A DNA stretch of 64,000 nt from Verrucomicrobium sp. BvORR106. Its GTDB lineage: Bacteria > Verrucomicrobiota > Verrucomicrobiia > Verrucomicrobiales > Verrucomicrobiaceae. The notes below the pieces were generated by a model. It was not told where the DNA came from and did no database searches. It saw only the letters and a list, made by a program, of their open reading frames with translations. Below, in pieces: positions 26,720 through 36,145 of this stretch (positions are counted from its first letter, which is position 1; the number at the start of each line of letters is the position of its first letter). Location: assembly GCF_000739655.1 (NCBI RefSeq), contig NZ_BATR01000092.1, positions 124,001 to 188,000 on the forward strand, given 5' to 3'. The position numbers and the translations under genes are program-made.

Positions 26720-27370
26720 CTAGCGGCGGCTTTTGCCGCGAGAGGTCGGTTTGGCCTTGGTGAGAGGCTTGCGCTTGGCGGCCACGGGCCGACGGGTCGG
26801 TGAGGTCTTCGTGCGGGTGGCTTTCGGGGCGGCGGCAGTATGGTTGCCGGGGGCCTTGCCTGCCTGCTCCTCCAGTTGACCGCGCAGGAGCTTCACTTCC
26901 AGCTCCAGCTCGGAGAGACGGCGGGAAGTATTCTGCAGACGGGACGCAGTGATCCGGGCGATGAACTCAAAGAGGGCCGCGTAGAAAGCGGGGTATTCCT
27001 CACGGGGCTTGATGTCCTGCAGGAATTTCTGGTCCACGGCCAGGCAGACGGAAGGCTTGGCTGCCACCACGGTGGCGGAGCGGGTGTCTTCGTTGACGAG
27101 CGCCAGCTCACCAAAGATTTCCCCGGGGCGGGTGATGGTTACGAGGCTCTTCCCATCCTTGCGGACCTCCATGGCCCCGCTGAGCAGAATGTAGATGCGG
27201 GAATCCACCGCGCCTTCTTGAATGATCGCGTCGCCGATTTCGCACTGAATGTAGCTGCTTGAATTCAGCACGTCATCCAGTTGCTCCTCACTGAACGAGC
27301 CCAAAAAGGGCACGGACCGGAGCGAATCGGGCACTTGGCCATGCTCGTGAATAAACGCGAATTCTTTCAT
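26720..27370 (-). CDS. Cyclic-nucleotide-binding protein with basic histone-like tail
   Basis: A 216-residue protein. Residues about 17-130 form a CAP_ED cNMP-binding domain with 'YILLSGAMEVRKDGK', 'GEIFGELALVNEDTRSATVVA' (the Glu and Arg that contact ribose and phosphate are present). A helical/coiled segment follows (about 145-170, 'LSELELEVKLLRGQLEE'). The last 45 residues are rich in Lys, Arg, Pro, Ala and Thr like histone H1 tails. No helix-turn-helix is visible, so it is not a normal Crp-type regulator. Confidence 0.82.
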   Translation of the reverse strand: MKEFAFIHEHGQVPDSLRSVPFLGSFSEEQLDDVLNSSSYIQCEIGDAIIQEGAVDSRIYILLSGAMEVRKDGKSLVTITRPGEIFGELALVNEDTRSATVVAAKPSVCLAVDQKFLQDIKPREEYPAFYAALFEFIARITASRLQNTSRRLSELELEVKLLRGQLEEQAGKAPGNHTAAAPKATRTKTSPTRRPVAAKRKPLTKAKPTSRGKSRR

Positions 27371-27575
27371 GTGGGTGAGATTGTGTCAAAAAGTGAGGAA
27401 GAAGGAAAGGGTGCAGTCAATCGGGGCAGCAAAAACCAAGCCGACGTGTCGCAAGTGACAAGGCTTCCTCCGCGCCTGTTCATTTTCAATGACAAACTCA
27501 TTCATGTTTTTGCAAATCTGCGGGACAAATCACGTGGTTGCGCAGTCGGAGACGCATGATTAAGTTTTCAGTTCC

Positions 27576-29783
27576 ATGAAAATATCCCCACGACTGCGTT
27601 ATCACGCGCTGTTTCTGTCAGCCGGTGTCACTCTGGCGCTGACTCAATGTGACAAAAAAGACGCTCCCGGCACGGGGGCTGAGGCAGGCTCCGGGGTCCC
27701 ATCGAGCGCGGCCCCTGCAGCGCAGCCTCCAGCTGCTCCAGCCCCCCCGCCCAAGGCTCCTTCCCTGGCTGATCACGGGGCGAAGCTCGGCTTTGTGGCC
27801 AAGCTGCCGGTCGGGACGGAGTTCTACCTGGGCACCACCCAGCTCAAGCAGCATCTGGATGAGCTCAAGAAATCCGCCTACTGGAAGGACATGAACGCGC
27901 TGGTGCAGGACAAGACGCCTGCGCCCACCGCGGGAGACAAGTCCCTCAACACCCTCCAGGAAATGTGGGGGGATGATGTGTTCATCGCCGGTGGGGCAGG
28001 CTTTGCCCAGACCGCCGCCCTGCTGCGGGATTTCAACCGCCTCTACAACGAGGTGTACTTCAAGGCCCTGCTGGCTGGCGGTGCTGCCAGCCTGAAGGGG
28101 GAGGAAGTGGGCTCCAACCCCATGATCTACCTCCAGTCGTTCCTCAGCGATCCCTCATCTATCGAGCGGCTGGCGGACTTCGTTGGCAAGTTTGAGATCA
28201 TGCCTCTGGTGGTGGGGGTGAAGACGGCCAAGCCTGAAGAGGCGCTGGCGTTCCTGAACAACACCAAACAGCTGGAAGAGAAGAAGATCTTCCAGATGAG
28301 TGATCTGAAAACGCCGGGCGGGCATGACTTCCGCGTGGCGACCGTGGATCTCGCGCTGCTGCTTCCAGAGGAGAACCAGGCCCAGATGCTGGCCATGGTC
28401 CCAGAGGGGCTCCCAGAACAGACGGTGAAGACCATCGAGAAGGCGTATGACGCCGTGCAGGCGAAGAAGTTCAAGCTGGCCTGGGGCGTGGTGGACAGCC
28501 ACCTCGTACTGGCCTGCGGGATGAACCTGGATCACCTGAACCTGGTGGCCGATCCTGCGGCCTCGGTGCTCTCCAAGCCGGAGATGGCCCGTCTGCTCCC
28601 TTACACGGGCAAGAACCTCGTGGGGCTGACCTACGCCAGCTCCGCGACCATGGGGGCCTTCAACGACGACCAGCCCTTTGTGCCGATGCTCCGTGGTCTG
28701 GTGGACGCCATGAAAGAGAACGAGATGTTCAAGGAAATGGGCCAGGTGCTGGACAAGCAGCTGGTGGACCTGTCGCCCTTGGAAAAGGCCGTCTATGGTG
28801 CGGAAAGCAGCACCCTGACAGCGGCCGCTTGGTGGGACAAGGGCATCCACTTTGAATCCTATGGTGGGATCAAGCCCCGCTTCCTCGATCAGGGCAAGCC
28901 GCTGGACTTCGCGAAGCTCATCGACAAGGCGGGTGTCGTCTTCGGGATCGTGTATCACCGGAACGAAGGCTACGGCAAAGACTTCCGCGCCTGGATGGAA
29001 AAGCTGGTGAGCATGCTCTACACCGGTACCCAGGAACTCGTGAAAGCGGGCATCGCCGGGCCGGATGGCGGTCAGCAGTTTGCCCAGTTCGAATCGACCT
29101 TCCTCCCCGTGCTCTTGAAGGCCTATGAGGCGGACAAGAACATGGATGACCTCGGCATGGGCAGTGAGCTGGCTCTGATTCTGGATGTGAACGGCAAGAT
29201 GCCGGAGCTGCCCGGCCTGCCGCCAGAGTCCAAGGGGTCCAAGTTCCCCCGCATCACCACGGTGGGCGCGGTGAAGAATCGTGGAGAACTGGCCAAAGGC
29301 TGGACGACGATCAAGGAATCCATCAACGGTCTGATCCCGTCGGAACCTGGTGTCCCTTCGCTCTTTGGGCTGGGAGATCCTATCACCTCGGAGAAAAACG
29401 GCGTCACCACCTACTTCTACGGGTTTTCATTTTTGCCATTCTTGAATGGAGATCTCCTGCCGGTGGCTAGCATTAATGACAAGGTGCTTCTCCTGAGCAC
29501 CTCCAAAGAAGCGGCGGAGTCCTTTGCCGGTGACCTGACCCAGCCTTCCGCCAAGACGGTGGATGGCTGTGTGTGGAAGCTCGATCTTGGGGCTCTGGCG
29601 GACTATGTGGCCGTGGCTTCCACGCTCTCTCCCACCCAGACACCGGAGAAGGCCAAGGAGCTGAAGGAAAACCTGAAATGGGTGAAACCCTTCGGAGCCA
29701 TGGACGGCCGGATCTTTGAAGAGAATGGCGTGGTCCGGAACTCCCTGCATTGGTCGATTGCCGACGTCGTGTCCTTCGACTGA
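27576..29783 (+). CDS. Large exported protein, possibly a lipoprotein, unknown
   Basis: A 735-residue protein with a signal sequence ending in L-T-Q-C (Cys25), a weak lipobox, then an Ala/Pro/Gly-rich linker and a long alpha/beta body without a recognised catalytic motif. It is acidic and rich in Lys/Glu/Leu. dgt starts 27 bases after its stop, so the two may be cotranscribed. I do not recognise the family. Confidence 0.72.
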   Translation: MKISPRLRYHALFLSAGVTLALTQCDKKDAPGTGAEAGSGVPSSAAPAAQPPAAPAPPPKAPSLADHGAKLGFVAKLPVGTEFYLGTTQLKQHLDELKKSAYWKDMNALVQDKTPAPTAGDKSLNTLQEMWGDDVFIAGGAGFAQTAALLRDFNRLYNEVYFKALLAGGAASLKGEEVGSNPMIYLQSFLSDPSSIERLADFVGKFEIMPLVVGVKTAKPEEALAFLNNTKQLEEKKIFQMSDLKTPGGHDFRVATVDLALLLPEENQAQMLAMVPEGLPEQTVKTIEKAYDAVQAKKFKLAWGVVDSHLVLACGMNLDHLNLVADPAASVLSKPEMARLLPYTGKNLVGLTYASSATMGAFNDDQPFVPMLRGLVDAMKENEMFKEMGQVLDKQLVDLSPLEKAVYGAESSTLTAAAWWDKGIHFESYGGIKPRFLDQGKPLDFAKLIDKAGVVFGIVYHRNEGYGKDFRAWMEKLVSMLYTGTQELVKAGIAGPDGGQQFAQFESTFLPVLLKAYEADKNMDDLGMGSELALILDVNGKMPELPGLPPESKGSKFPRITTVGAVKNRGELAKGWTTIKESINGLIPSEPGVPSLFGLGDPITSEKNGVTTYFYGFSFLPFLNGDLLPVASINDKVLLLSTSKEAAESFAGDLTQPSAKTVDGCVWKLDLGALADYVAVASTLSPTQTPEKAKELKENLKWVKPFGAMDGRIFEENGVVRNSLHWSIADVVSFD

Positions 29784-29810
29784 TCCCTGTATTCCCTCCC
29801 AAGCGCCGCA

Positions 29811-31094
29811 ATGTCCGCGAACCGTCTGTATTCCTCCTTCGACACGGAGCATCCCAAACCCCGGCCCACTTCAGGCCAGGACCACCGGACGCCCTTCCAG
29901 ATCGACCGGGACAGAATCCTGCACAGTTCCGCATTGCGGCGCCTTCAGGGGAAGACGCAGGTGTTTTATTCGTTTTTGGGCGGAGAATATGACTTCTACC
30001 GCACCCGCCTCACCCACAGCCTGGAGGTGGCCCAGATCGGGCGCTCCATCTGTGGATGGCTCAGCAAGTCGAGCGAGCTGCTGAGGGAGGGCGAAAGCGT
30101 CGATGCGGACCTCGTGGAGGCCGCCTGTCTGGCGCATGACCTGGGGCATCCGCCCTTCGGTCACACTGGAGAACGGGCGCTGCATGACCTCATGGCCCCG
30201 TATGGCGGGTTCGAGGGAAATGCCCAGACGCTCCGCCAGCTCACGGTGACGCTCTTTGCCGAGAGTCGCGACGGCATCAATCCCACGCGGGCGCTGCTCG
30301 ACGGGGTGCTGAAATACAAGACCCTGCAGGTGGAGACGCCTGGGGCCGCCAATCATTATCTGTACAACGATCAGGAGACCTATCTGGATTTCGTCCTCGG
30401 GTCTCAGGCCTTTCCCGCTGAACTGACCCCGGGCAAGGAACGCAATGGATTCCGCTCCCTGGAATGCCAGATCATGGATTGGGCGGATGATACGGCGTAT
30501 TCCATCAATGACCTGGCCGACGCCATCCAGGCGGGGTTCATCACGCCCGTGAAGCTGGAAGCCTGGTCAGAGAAACACACCCTGTCTGAAGCAGAGGCTG
30601 CGCATGTGACCTTTCTGCTAAAGGCCATGCGCGATGGCAAGGTGGAGGCCCGTCTGGGGCGGAGCATTGGCGAGCACATCCGGGCCTGCAGCCTGGAGGA
30701 GCGTGGTAATTTCCTCAGTGCCAGCACCCGGCGCTATCACTTCGGCCTGGTGGTGGAGCCAGACATCGCCGCGCGTGCCAAGGTGAACAAACGCATCGCA
30801 AAAGAGCTGGTGTTCGACACCCCTCAGCTCCAGCAGCTCGATTTCAAGGCTGCCAGCGTCATCGAGCGGCTCTTCAACGCGCTCAAGGATCATTACATCG
30901 AACCTGAAAAAGGCCGCAGGTCCCTGCACCTGCTCCCAGAGCCGGTGGCCAAAGCCATCCACGCGGAGCCGGAAAAGGACAGCCGGGCCAGGCTGGTGTG
31001 CGACTGGATCGCGAACCTCACGGATCGCAGTGCCTTCCGAGTGCACCAGCGGCTCTTTGATACCAGCGCCGGCGCGCTGGAGGATTTGTTGTAG
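29811..31094 (+). CDS. dgt: Deoxyguanosinetriphosphate triphosphohydrolase-like HD protein
   Basis: A 427-residue dNTPase of the Dgt/SAMHD1 family (dNTP to deoxynucleoside plus tripolyphosphate). The metal-binding HD motif is complete: R-T-R-L-T-H-S (His69), 'CLAHDLGHPPFGHTGERAL' (His109-Asp110), and D in 'MDWADDTAYSINDLADA'. The N-terminal 'FQIDRDRILHSSALRRLQGKTQVF' is typical of the cytosolic enzymes. Length fits the type-2 bacterial form. Confidence 0.92.
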   Translation: MSANRLYSSFDTEHPKPRPTSGQDHRTPFQIDRDRILHSSALRRLQGKTQVFYSFLGGEYDFYRTRLTHSLEVAQIGRSICGWLSKSSELLREGESVDADLVEAACLAHDLGHPPFGHTGERALHDLMAPYGGFEGNAQTLRQLTVTLFAESRDGINPTRALLDGVLKYKTLQVETPGAANHYLYNDQETYLDFVLGSQAFPAELTPGKERNGFRSLECQIMDWADDTAYSINDLADAIQAGFITPVKLEAWSEKHTLSEAEAAHVTFLLKAMRDGKVEARLGRSIGEHIRACSLEERGNFLSASTRRYHFGLVVEPDIAARAKVNKRIAKELVFDTPQLQQLDFKAASVIERLFNALKDHYIEPEKGRRSLHLLPEPVAKAIHAEPEKDSRARLVCDWIANLTDRSAFRVHQRLFDTSAGALEDLL

Positions 31095-31125
31095 GATTTT
31101 GGATTTGTGGGGCGCTTTATCTCAT

Positions 31126-31320
31126 GAACCCTCCGGGTTCGGAGCCTACGGCATCCACCACTGGATTGCCGTCAGGGGTTCGCGACGTGACGGGAGGCAG
31201 GTCGGCCGGAGCTCCAATCTCCGGCGTATTACGTCCCTCTCACAGGCTACCAAACACTGTGATCAACCGCCAGTTGGTACAGCCGGACGACGCCTGCTGC
31301 GTTGACCCACGGGGCTCGCT
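31126..31320 (+). repeat. Partial copy of the GAACCC-hairpin family
   Basis: GAACCC-TCC-GGGTTC (31126-31140) is the same three-base-loop hairpin that ends the 52-kb tandem elements. Downstream are more small palindromes (a TGGAT/ATCCA type stem near 31150-31172, GCCGGAG/CTCCGGC near 31202-31223, TCACAG/CTGTGA near 31240-31263). The 244-base region between dgt and the methyltransferase holds no gene. Confidence 0.5.
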
Positions 31321-31338
31321 ACTTTTAACTTTCCACTC

Positions 31339-31971
31339 TCAACTTTTCACAGCGCTCTTCGCTTCTCCCTTCACTGCAATCAACACCCGCTCGCGTCCCA
31401 CTCTCCCCGGATAGCCCGTTTCCGGTACCCAGGACTCCTGCACGGTGAATCCCGCTTCTTCCCAGAGCCCGGTCAATTCCTCCGGTGTGATTCCAAACGG
31501 CGGGCCGGTTTCACCGGGGTCCATCTCGGGATCGATGAAGAACACGCCGACCACCGTGCCTCCGGGCTTGAGGGCATCGCGGATGCCTTTCACATAGGGC
31601 GTCCGCAGTGAGGGATCGAGGGCGCACAAGCAGGTATGTTCCCATGCCAGATCAAACTGCTCGATCAAGGAGGCGGGGAGTTCAAACAAACTCGCCTGCA
31701 CGTACTGGGCGAGTTGCGCCTCATCCAGTTTCTGGGCGCGCTCTATCGCCAGCGGGGCGAGATCGACCCCGGTGACCTGGCAACCTTGGGCGGCCAGCCA
31801 GCGGGCATCAGATCCGGTGCCGCATCCAGGTACCACCACGTCCCCCTTGAGAAGGTCGGGGTGGCGTTGCTGCACCTCCGCCAGCACCGGTGTGGGCAGC
31901 CCCTTGTCCCAGGGGGTGGCACCGGTTTCGTAGAGCTCGTTCCAGTTGGTAGATGCGATTTCAGGTTTCAA
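31339..31971 (-). CDS. Thiopurine/halide methyltransferase-family SAM enzyme
   Basis: A 210-residue SAM-dependent methyltransferase of the TPMT family. It has the N-terminal 'NWNELYETGATPWDKGLPTP', motif I 'VVVPGCGTGSDARWLA', 'GVDLAPLAIERA' and 'EHTCLCALDP'. Acceptor unknown (thiol, halide or metalloid are known in the family). Single-gene unit; convergent with dgt. Confidence 0.85.
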   Translation of the reverse strand: MKPEIASTNWNELYETGATPWDKGLPTPVLAEVQQRHPDLLKGDVVVPGCGTGSDARWLAAQGCQVTGVDLAPLAIERAQKLDEAQLAQYVQASLFELPASLIEQFDLAWEHTCLCALDPSLRTPYVKGIRDALKPGGTVVGVFFIDPEMDPGETGPPFGITPEELTGLWEEAGFTVQESWVPETGYPGRVGRERVLIAVKGEAKSAVKS

Positions 31972-32095
31972 AATGGAGATGGGAAATTAAGATGTGTTGA
32001 TCAGTGCAGTGCGGCCCTCGCCTGCTCAGAGATGTCGGCGGCGTGGATTCACCCTTTCCAATACGTCGCCATCCCAACCCACGAGACCGAAGTTC

Positions 32096-32812
32096 ATGCC
32101 GCCCCGCGCCGCCATCAGCAATTTCATCATGACCGTGGTGATCCTGTTTTTCATGCTGATGCTGGGCATGCTGCTGAAAGCGCGCTACCGGCTGCCTTCG
32201 GAAGCGAAGGAGGGGGCGGAGGACTCCGTGCCTAAGGCCATTCCGGTGGCCATCCCGGTCGAGGAAACGGTCTATGAAACCCGGGCCTATAAAGAAGGGG
32301 AGTGGTGGGTGCTGCCGCATCCCGAGCTGGTGGTGAGCCGCGCCAGTGAGCCGGACACGCTGCGCATTCGCAGCGGTCCCAAGGAGGATGTGTTTACCCT
32401 CTATTTTGTGGATGCGGCGGAGACAACGTGGATGCGGCCCCGTCGGTTGCGTGATCAGGCGGAGTTCTTCCGGAAGGCCCCGGATGACCAGGTGATCGAG
32501 GCGGGTGGCAAGGCACTGGGGTGGGTGACGGACCTGCTCTCCAAGCACCCCTTCACCGTTTACACAAAGTGGGGGCGGGTGCCGGAGACGGAGCGCTACT
32601 ACGCCTTCATCAAGGTGGAGGTGGAGCCAGGCAAATTTGAGGACCTGGGTGAGATGCTGGTGCGTCGTGGCTATGCCTCCCCTGCGGGCCAGCAGACCCG
32701 GCCCATGCCGGAGAGTCTGCCCCCCGTGGAGCGCTACATCGCCAGCCTGGGCAAGGCGATGGCGCAGGCCAAGGCCGAGCGCACCGGGCTGTGGCAGGCG
32801 GCTACCCCCTGA
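32096..32812 (+). CDS. Membrane-anchored protein with nuclease-like (SNase) fold
   Basis: Start at 32096 (MPPRAAISNF) gives 238 residues. One transmembrane helix (about 9-27) is followed by a domain whose strand pattern resembles staphylococcal nuclease ('DTLRIRSGPKEDVFTLYFVDAAE', 'FTVYTKWGRVPETERYYAFIKV', 'LGEMLVRRGYA'; positions about 80-210). Catalytic Arg/Asp/Glu are not clearly aligned, so activity is uncertain. Its last 11 bases overlap the convergent LuxR-type gene. Confidence 0.65.
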   Translation: MPPRAAISNFIMTVVILFFMLMLGMLLKARYRLPSEAKEGAEDSVPKAIPVAIPVEETVYETRAYKEGEWWVLPHPELVVSRASEPDTLRIRSGPKEDVFTLYFVDAAETTWMRPRRLRDQAEFFRKAPDDQVIEAGGKALGWVTDLLSKHPFTVYTKWGRVPETERYYAFIKVEVEPGKFEDLGEMLVRRGYASPAGQQTRPMPESLPPVERYIASLGKAMAQAKAERTGLWQAATP

Positions 32813-33725
32813 CGGTGGATCGTGCCGGTGCTGGGGCGGGCACGTCCTCCACGGGAGAGAATCCAGAGGCATCTGAGGCCGGAGCGGCCAGGAATCCAGG
32901 AGTCTTGGGGTTGGCCCCCTCACTGGGAACAAAGCCGGGGGCCGCCTGGGAGAGGATGAGCGCCGCAGTGGTGCGATCCTCCGCGCCAATGTGGTTGAAG
33001 ATGCTGCGCAGGTGGAATTTCACCCCGGCCTGGGTCACGTTCAGCAACTGGGCGATCACGGGGTTGGATTTGCCGATGGCCAGCCACACCGCTACATCGA
33101 GCTGACGAGAGGTGAGCTCGGGATACACCAGCATGAGACGCTGGCGGAGGCCCATGTTGCGCGCTGCCCGCTGCGAGGCGTGGGTATAGAGCGTCTCGAA
33201 ATGCTGGCGCAGCAGGGTTGCGATGGCCCGGTCCTCCTCTTTGAAGGGGGCGTTGCTCCGGCGCATGGCACCGAAGGCGATCACCTTGGTGTCGCAGGGA
33301 AAGTTAAAGCCCAGCACGTGCTTCACGCCGATGGGGCCGTACACCTGCTGAATGATGGGGTTGGCCGCCAGCTCCGCGGGGGACATGCATTCCGCAGCGA
33401 AGAGCACCCTGCCCTGATAGTACTGGGGAAGAGCCTCAAAGAAGGGGTGGCCCCGGGGTGTGGTGGCATACCGGTTCAGGGCATCCCGCACCTCCTGGGA
33501 GTCATCTGTGCACATGCCGCGGTTTTGCCAGGTGGCGTGGTCCACCTCGCCGTACACCGCAAAGTCGGAGATGGTCAGCTCGCGGAGCAGTTCCGCCGTG
33601 AGACGGGGAAACTGGGCGAGCTCCGGTTCGTTGCCGTACAGGTCAAGGAGCCGGCTATTGAGAAGAGATTGACGGGGGTCGGAAGCGGAATCGCTGGCGG
33701 CTGGGGGTACAGGAGCGTTCGTCAT
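32802..33725 (-). CDS. LuxR-type HTH transcription regulator
   Basis: A 307-residue regulator. An N-terminal GAF-like sensor region (about 40-195) is followed by a LuxR-type helix-turn-helix (about 205-265: 'PELTSRQLDVAVWLAIGKSN', 'VIAQLLNVTQAGVKFHLRSIFNHIGAEDRTTAA'; read as two adjacent blocks). A Pro/Ala-rich C-terminal tail of about 40 residues is unusual. No receiver domain, so it is probably controlled by a bound ligand or partner. Overlaps the nuclease-fold gene tail to tail. Confidence 0.85.
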   Translation of the reverse strand: MTNAPVPPAASDSASDPRQSLLNSRLLDLYGNEPELAQFPRLTAELLRELTISDFAVYGEVDHATWQNRGMCTDDSQEVRDALNRYATTPRGHPFFEALPQYYQGRVLFAAECMSPAELAANPIIQQVYGPIGVKHVLGFNFPCDTKVIAFGAMRRSNAPFKEEDRAIATLLRQHFETLYTHASQRAARNMGLRQRLMLVYPELTSRQLDVAVWLAIGKSNPVIAQLLNVTQAGVKFHLRSIFNHIGAEDRTTAALILSQAAPGFVPSEGANPKTPGFLAAPASDASGFSPVEDVPAPAPARSTVRG

Positions 33726-34225
33726 GCTTTTTTAGGGGGGAATTTCTGTCTCAAGAGTGTCTCCACGCCCGCGACAGCATCTCAAAATACTATCCGATGG
33801 GTCAGTTGTCCCCAGCGAAGTATTTAGGCATGTTAGTGACAAGTAAAGTTCTGCCTGAATTACATCCCTAAGAAAGATGCTTTCAGGTCCTGAACCTTAG
33901 CTGCCCATTTTCACCGATCCCCTTGACGGATTCCAGAAGGTTATCGCCTGCAGGATGCCTTGCTCACACTGGACTCTGATTCAGGACCCCACACAGAGCC
34001 CCGCCTGATTCATGAGGCGGGGCTCTGCTGTTTTCAAGCTGCACCTCAATAAATCCGCATTACGGATGAGGAAACGCAGACCTTGGGGGGTATCTTAGAG
34101 ACTCCTGCGATTTTTCCGTCTTCGTAGACGGTTTGAGAAAAAACGGTGCAGGCGTCCATTGTGCCCCTACCAGTGGGCTCACCAACTGCTCCTTGAGTTT
34201 ATCCTCGCCCATGCTCGGGTGTGTC
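33726..34225. other. Gene-free stretch with a strong stem-loop
   Basis: About 500 bases between the LuxR-type gene and a small membrane protein. The only firm feature is the terminator-like stem at 33995-34034. A 24-codon frame at 33797-33871 has no supporting features. Confidence 0.5.
33995..34034 (+). terminator. Orphan terminator-like stem-loop
   Basis: AGAGCCCCGCCT (33995-34006) pairs perfectly with AGGCGGGGCTCT (34015-34026), loop of eight, then GCTGTTTTC. No plus-strand gene ends nearby, so it may close a non-coding transcript made in the 270 bases before it. Confidence 0.6.
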
Positions 34226-34729
34226 ATGCCACCCCGCCAAAGATGGAGTGCAAAAAAGACCGGCATCTTCTTTGTCGTCCTTGCCTTTTTGGGCATGGGC
34301 ATGCTCGGAGGATCCTGGTGGTACGGCAGCCATACTGCTCCCAAGGTGGACGCAGCACGGGGCGTTGCGATGGACAAAGGAAGGGAATTTTTCAGAACCG
34401 TCCCGCTCCCCTCCGGAAGTACTCTCTACAGCCCGTTGCAGGAAGAATTGTCCACCTACAGTCGTGGGCCATTGCATGGGGTGAAAACTCACATCACCTG
34501 GCACACTGAGTACAATGCCCCGGGGACCTTTGAAGAAGGCCTTCGACACTTTGAGACTGTGCTCACTCAGCAGGGGTGGCAGAGAAGAGAGGTGCGCGTG
34601 CCTTCGGTCCTGCAGCAGGAGTGGGCGCGGCCTCCCTTTATCCTGACCATCGGAGACCGGGGATTTTGGCAGTATCCCCCCTCCCATCGGTTTTCCCTGA
34701 TGCTTCAGTGGGACTGGAACTTTGAATGA
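34226..34729 (+). CDS. Small single-pass membrane protein, unknown
   Basis: About 167 residues from the ATG at 34226; starts at 34211 and 34133 are also in frame and there is no clear ribosome site to choose. One transmembrane helix (about 13-33 from the chosen start), then a soluble domain of about 130 residues with many Trp (W-D-W-N-F-E end). No family recognised. Confidence 0.6.
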   Translation: MPPRQRWSAKKTGIFFVVLAFLGMGMLGGSWWYGSHTAPKVDAARGVAMDKGREFFRTVPLPSGSTLYSPLQEELSTYSRGPLHGVKTHITWHTEYNAPGTFEEGLRHFETVLTQQGWQRREVRVPSVLQQEWARPPFILTIGDRGFWQYPPSHRFSLMLQWDWNFE

Positions 34730-34817
34730 CCGCCGCGTAGGGCTGCGAAGTTACCCACCGTTTTGTCCGGTAATTCGGGCTTGCCACATCTCGTAGTGGA
34801 CTTCACACTCGCGCGCC

Positions 34818-36095
34818 ATGTCCCAGACCGTCACCCGACTCAGAGATCTGACCAAGCAGCAAAAACGTTCCGGACTGGCCGCGTGGCTGGGCTGGTTGTT
34901 CGACGGGCTGGACATGCACCTCTACACCCTGGTGGCCATGCCGTTTGTGGCGGCGCTGCTGATGACGGACACGAACGATCCGGAGGTGAAGGTGAAGTCG
35001 TCCATCATTCAGGCGCTGTTCCTGGTGGGGTGGGCTTTGGGCGGGGCTTTCTTTGGTCGCGTGGGGGACTTGCTGGGGCGGCGGAAGGCACTGGTGCTGA
35101 CGATCCTCACCTACGCCTGTTTCACCGGTCTCTCGGCCCTGGCCCAGACTTGGTGGCAGCTCGGCATTTGCCGGTTCCTGGCTGCCCTCGGCATTGGCGG
35201 CGAGTGGGCCGTGGGGGCCTCCCTGTTGGTGGAGACCTGGCCGAAGAAGTGGCGTCCCTGGATTGCCGCCGTCTTACAGAGCGCGGTGAACTGCGGCATC
35301 ATGCTGGCGTGTCTGGCGGGTTTCATCCTGAAGGAGGATGAGAGCAACCGCCTGATCTTCCTGGTGGGCATCCTGCCGGCGCTGATCACCCTCTGGATCC
35401 GCAAGGCGGTGCCGGAGACAGAGGAATGGGAGGCGGCCCAGCACAAGGTGAAGCCCCCGGGGGTGATGGAGCTCTTCAGCCCCAAAGTGCGAGGAGTCAC
35501 CTGGCGGGTGCTGCTGATCTGTGCGGTGTCCCTGACCGCCCACTGGGCCTTTATGTTCTGGCAGCAGGCGCACGTGCGGGCGCTGCCAGAGTTCGCCAAT
35601 GTAACGGCGGCGGAAAAGAACAGCGTGGCCGTGACCTCCCTATTCTGGGTGATGGTGGGCTCGGTCATCGGCAACTTTGTCGCGGGCGGTCTGGCCAAAT
35701 TGCTGGGGTATCGCAAGGCGATTGTGCTCATGCTCGCGGGTTATGCGGCTGCCATGTGGGGCTGCTTCCACACGACCTGGAGTTATGAAGCGACGCTCTG
35801 GTGGTTCGCTGTCATCGGCCTCTGTCAGGGGGTGTTTGGCCTCTTCACCATGTGTCTGCCTCCGCTGTTCCCCACGCTGTTGCGCACCACCGGGGCGGGA
35901 TTCTGCTACAATTTCGGCCGGATCGTGGCTGCTGCCGGTACCGTGTACTTTGGCCTCGCCGCCACGGGCAAGGTGGATGACTACCGCCTCGCCTTGCTGA
36001 ACGCAGGCTACCTCTTTATCCCTGCAGCGATCGTCGCCATCCTGCTGCCGCTGGAGAAGGACCAAGATGATCAGGTCAACCTGCCGGCGGACTGA
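34818..36095 (+). CDS. MFS transporter (metabolite:H+ symporter type)
   Basis: A 425-residue major facilitator with about 12 hydrophobic helices. Motif A is clear in the first cytoplasmic loop (G-R-V-G-D-L-L-G-R-R-K-A), and 'RFLAALGIGGEWAVGASLLVET' matches the sialic-acid/aromatic-acid symporter subfamily. Substrate uncertain, likely an organic acid or sugar. It lies upstream of a Gfo/Idh/MocA gene but with 250 bases between. Confidence 0.85.
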   Translation: MSQTVTRLRDLTKQQKRSGLAAWLGWLFDGLDMHLYTLVAMPFVAALLMTDTNDPEVKVKSSIIQALFLVGWALGGAFFGRVGDLLGRRKALVLTILTYACFTGLSALAQTWWQLGICRFLAALGIGGEWAVGASLLVETWPKKWRPWIAAVLQSAVNCGIMLACLAGFILKEDESNRLIFLVGILPALITLWIRKAVPETEEWEAAQHKVKPPGVMELFSPKVRGVTWRVLLICAVSLTAHWAFMFWQQAHVRALPEFANVTAAEKNSVAVTSLFWVMVGSVIGNFVAGGLAKLLGYRKAIVLMLAGYAAAMWGCFHTTWSYEATLWWFAVIGLCQGVFGLFTMCLPPLFPTLLRTTGAGFCYNFGRIVAAAGTVYFGLAATGKVDDYRLALLNAGYLFIPAAIVAILLPLEKDQDDQVNLPAD

Positions 36096-36103
36096 GGCGA
36101 AAA

Positions 36104-36145
36104 ATTAGGAATTAGGAATTAGGAATTAGGAATTAGGAACTAGGA
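36104..36145 (+). repeat. ATTAGGA 7-bp tandem repeat
   Basis: Five units of ATTAGGA and one ACTAGGA run head to tail. The complement TCCTAAT appears at 36224-36230 in an AT-rich stretch, so the array can fold back on it. AT-rich islands of this kind stand out from the high-GC surroundings. Confidence 0.8.

Noticed and set aside
33797-33871. 24-codon open frame in the gap after the LuxR-type gene
   Set aside because: No ribosome site, no family resemblance and too short to judge.
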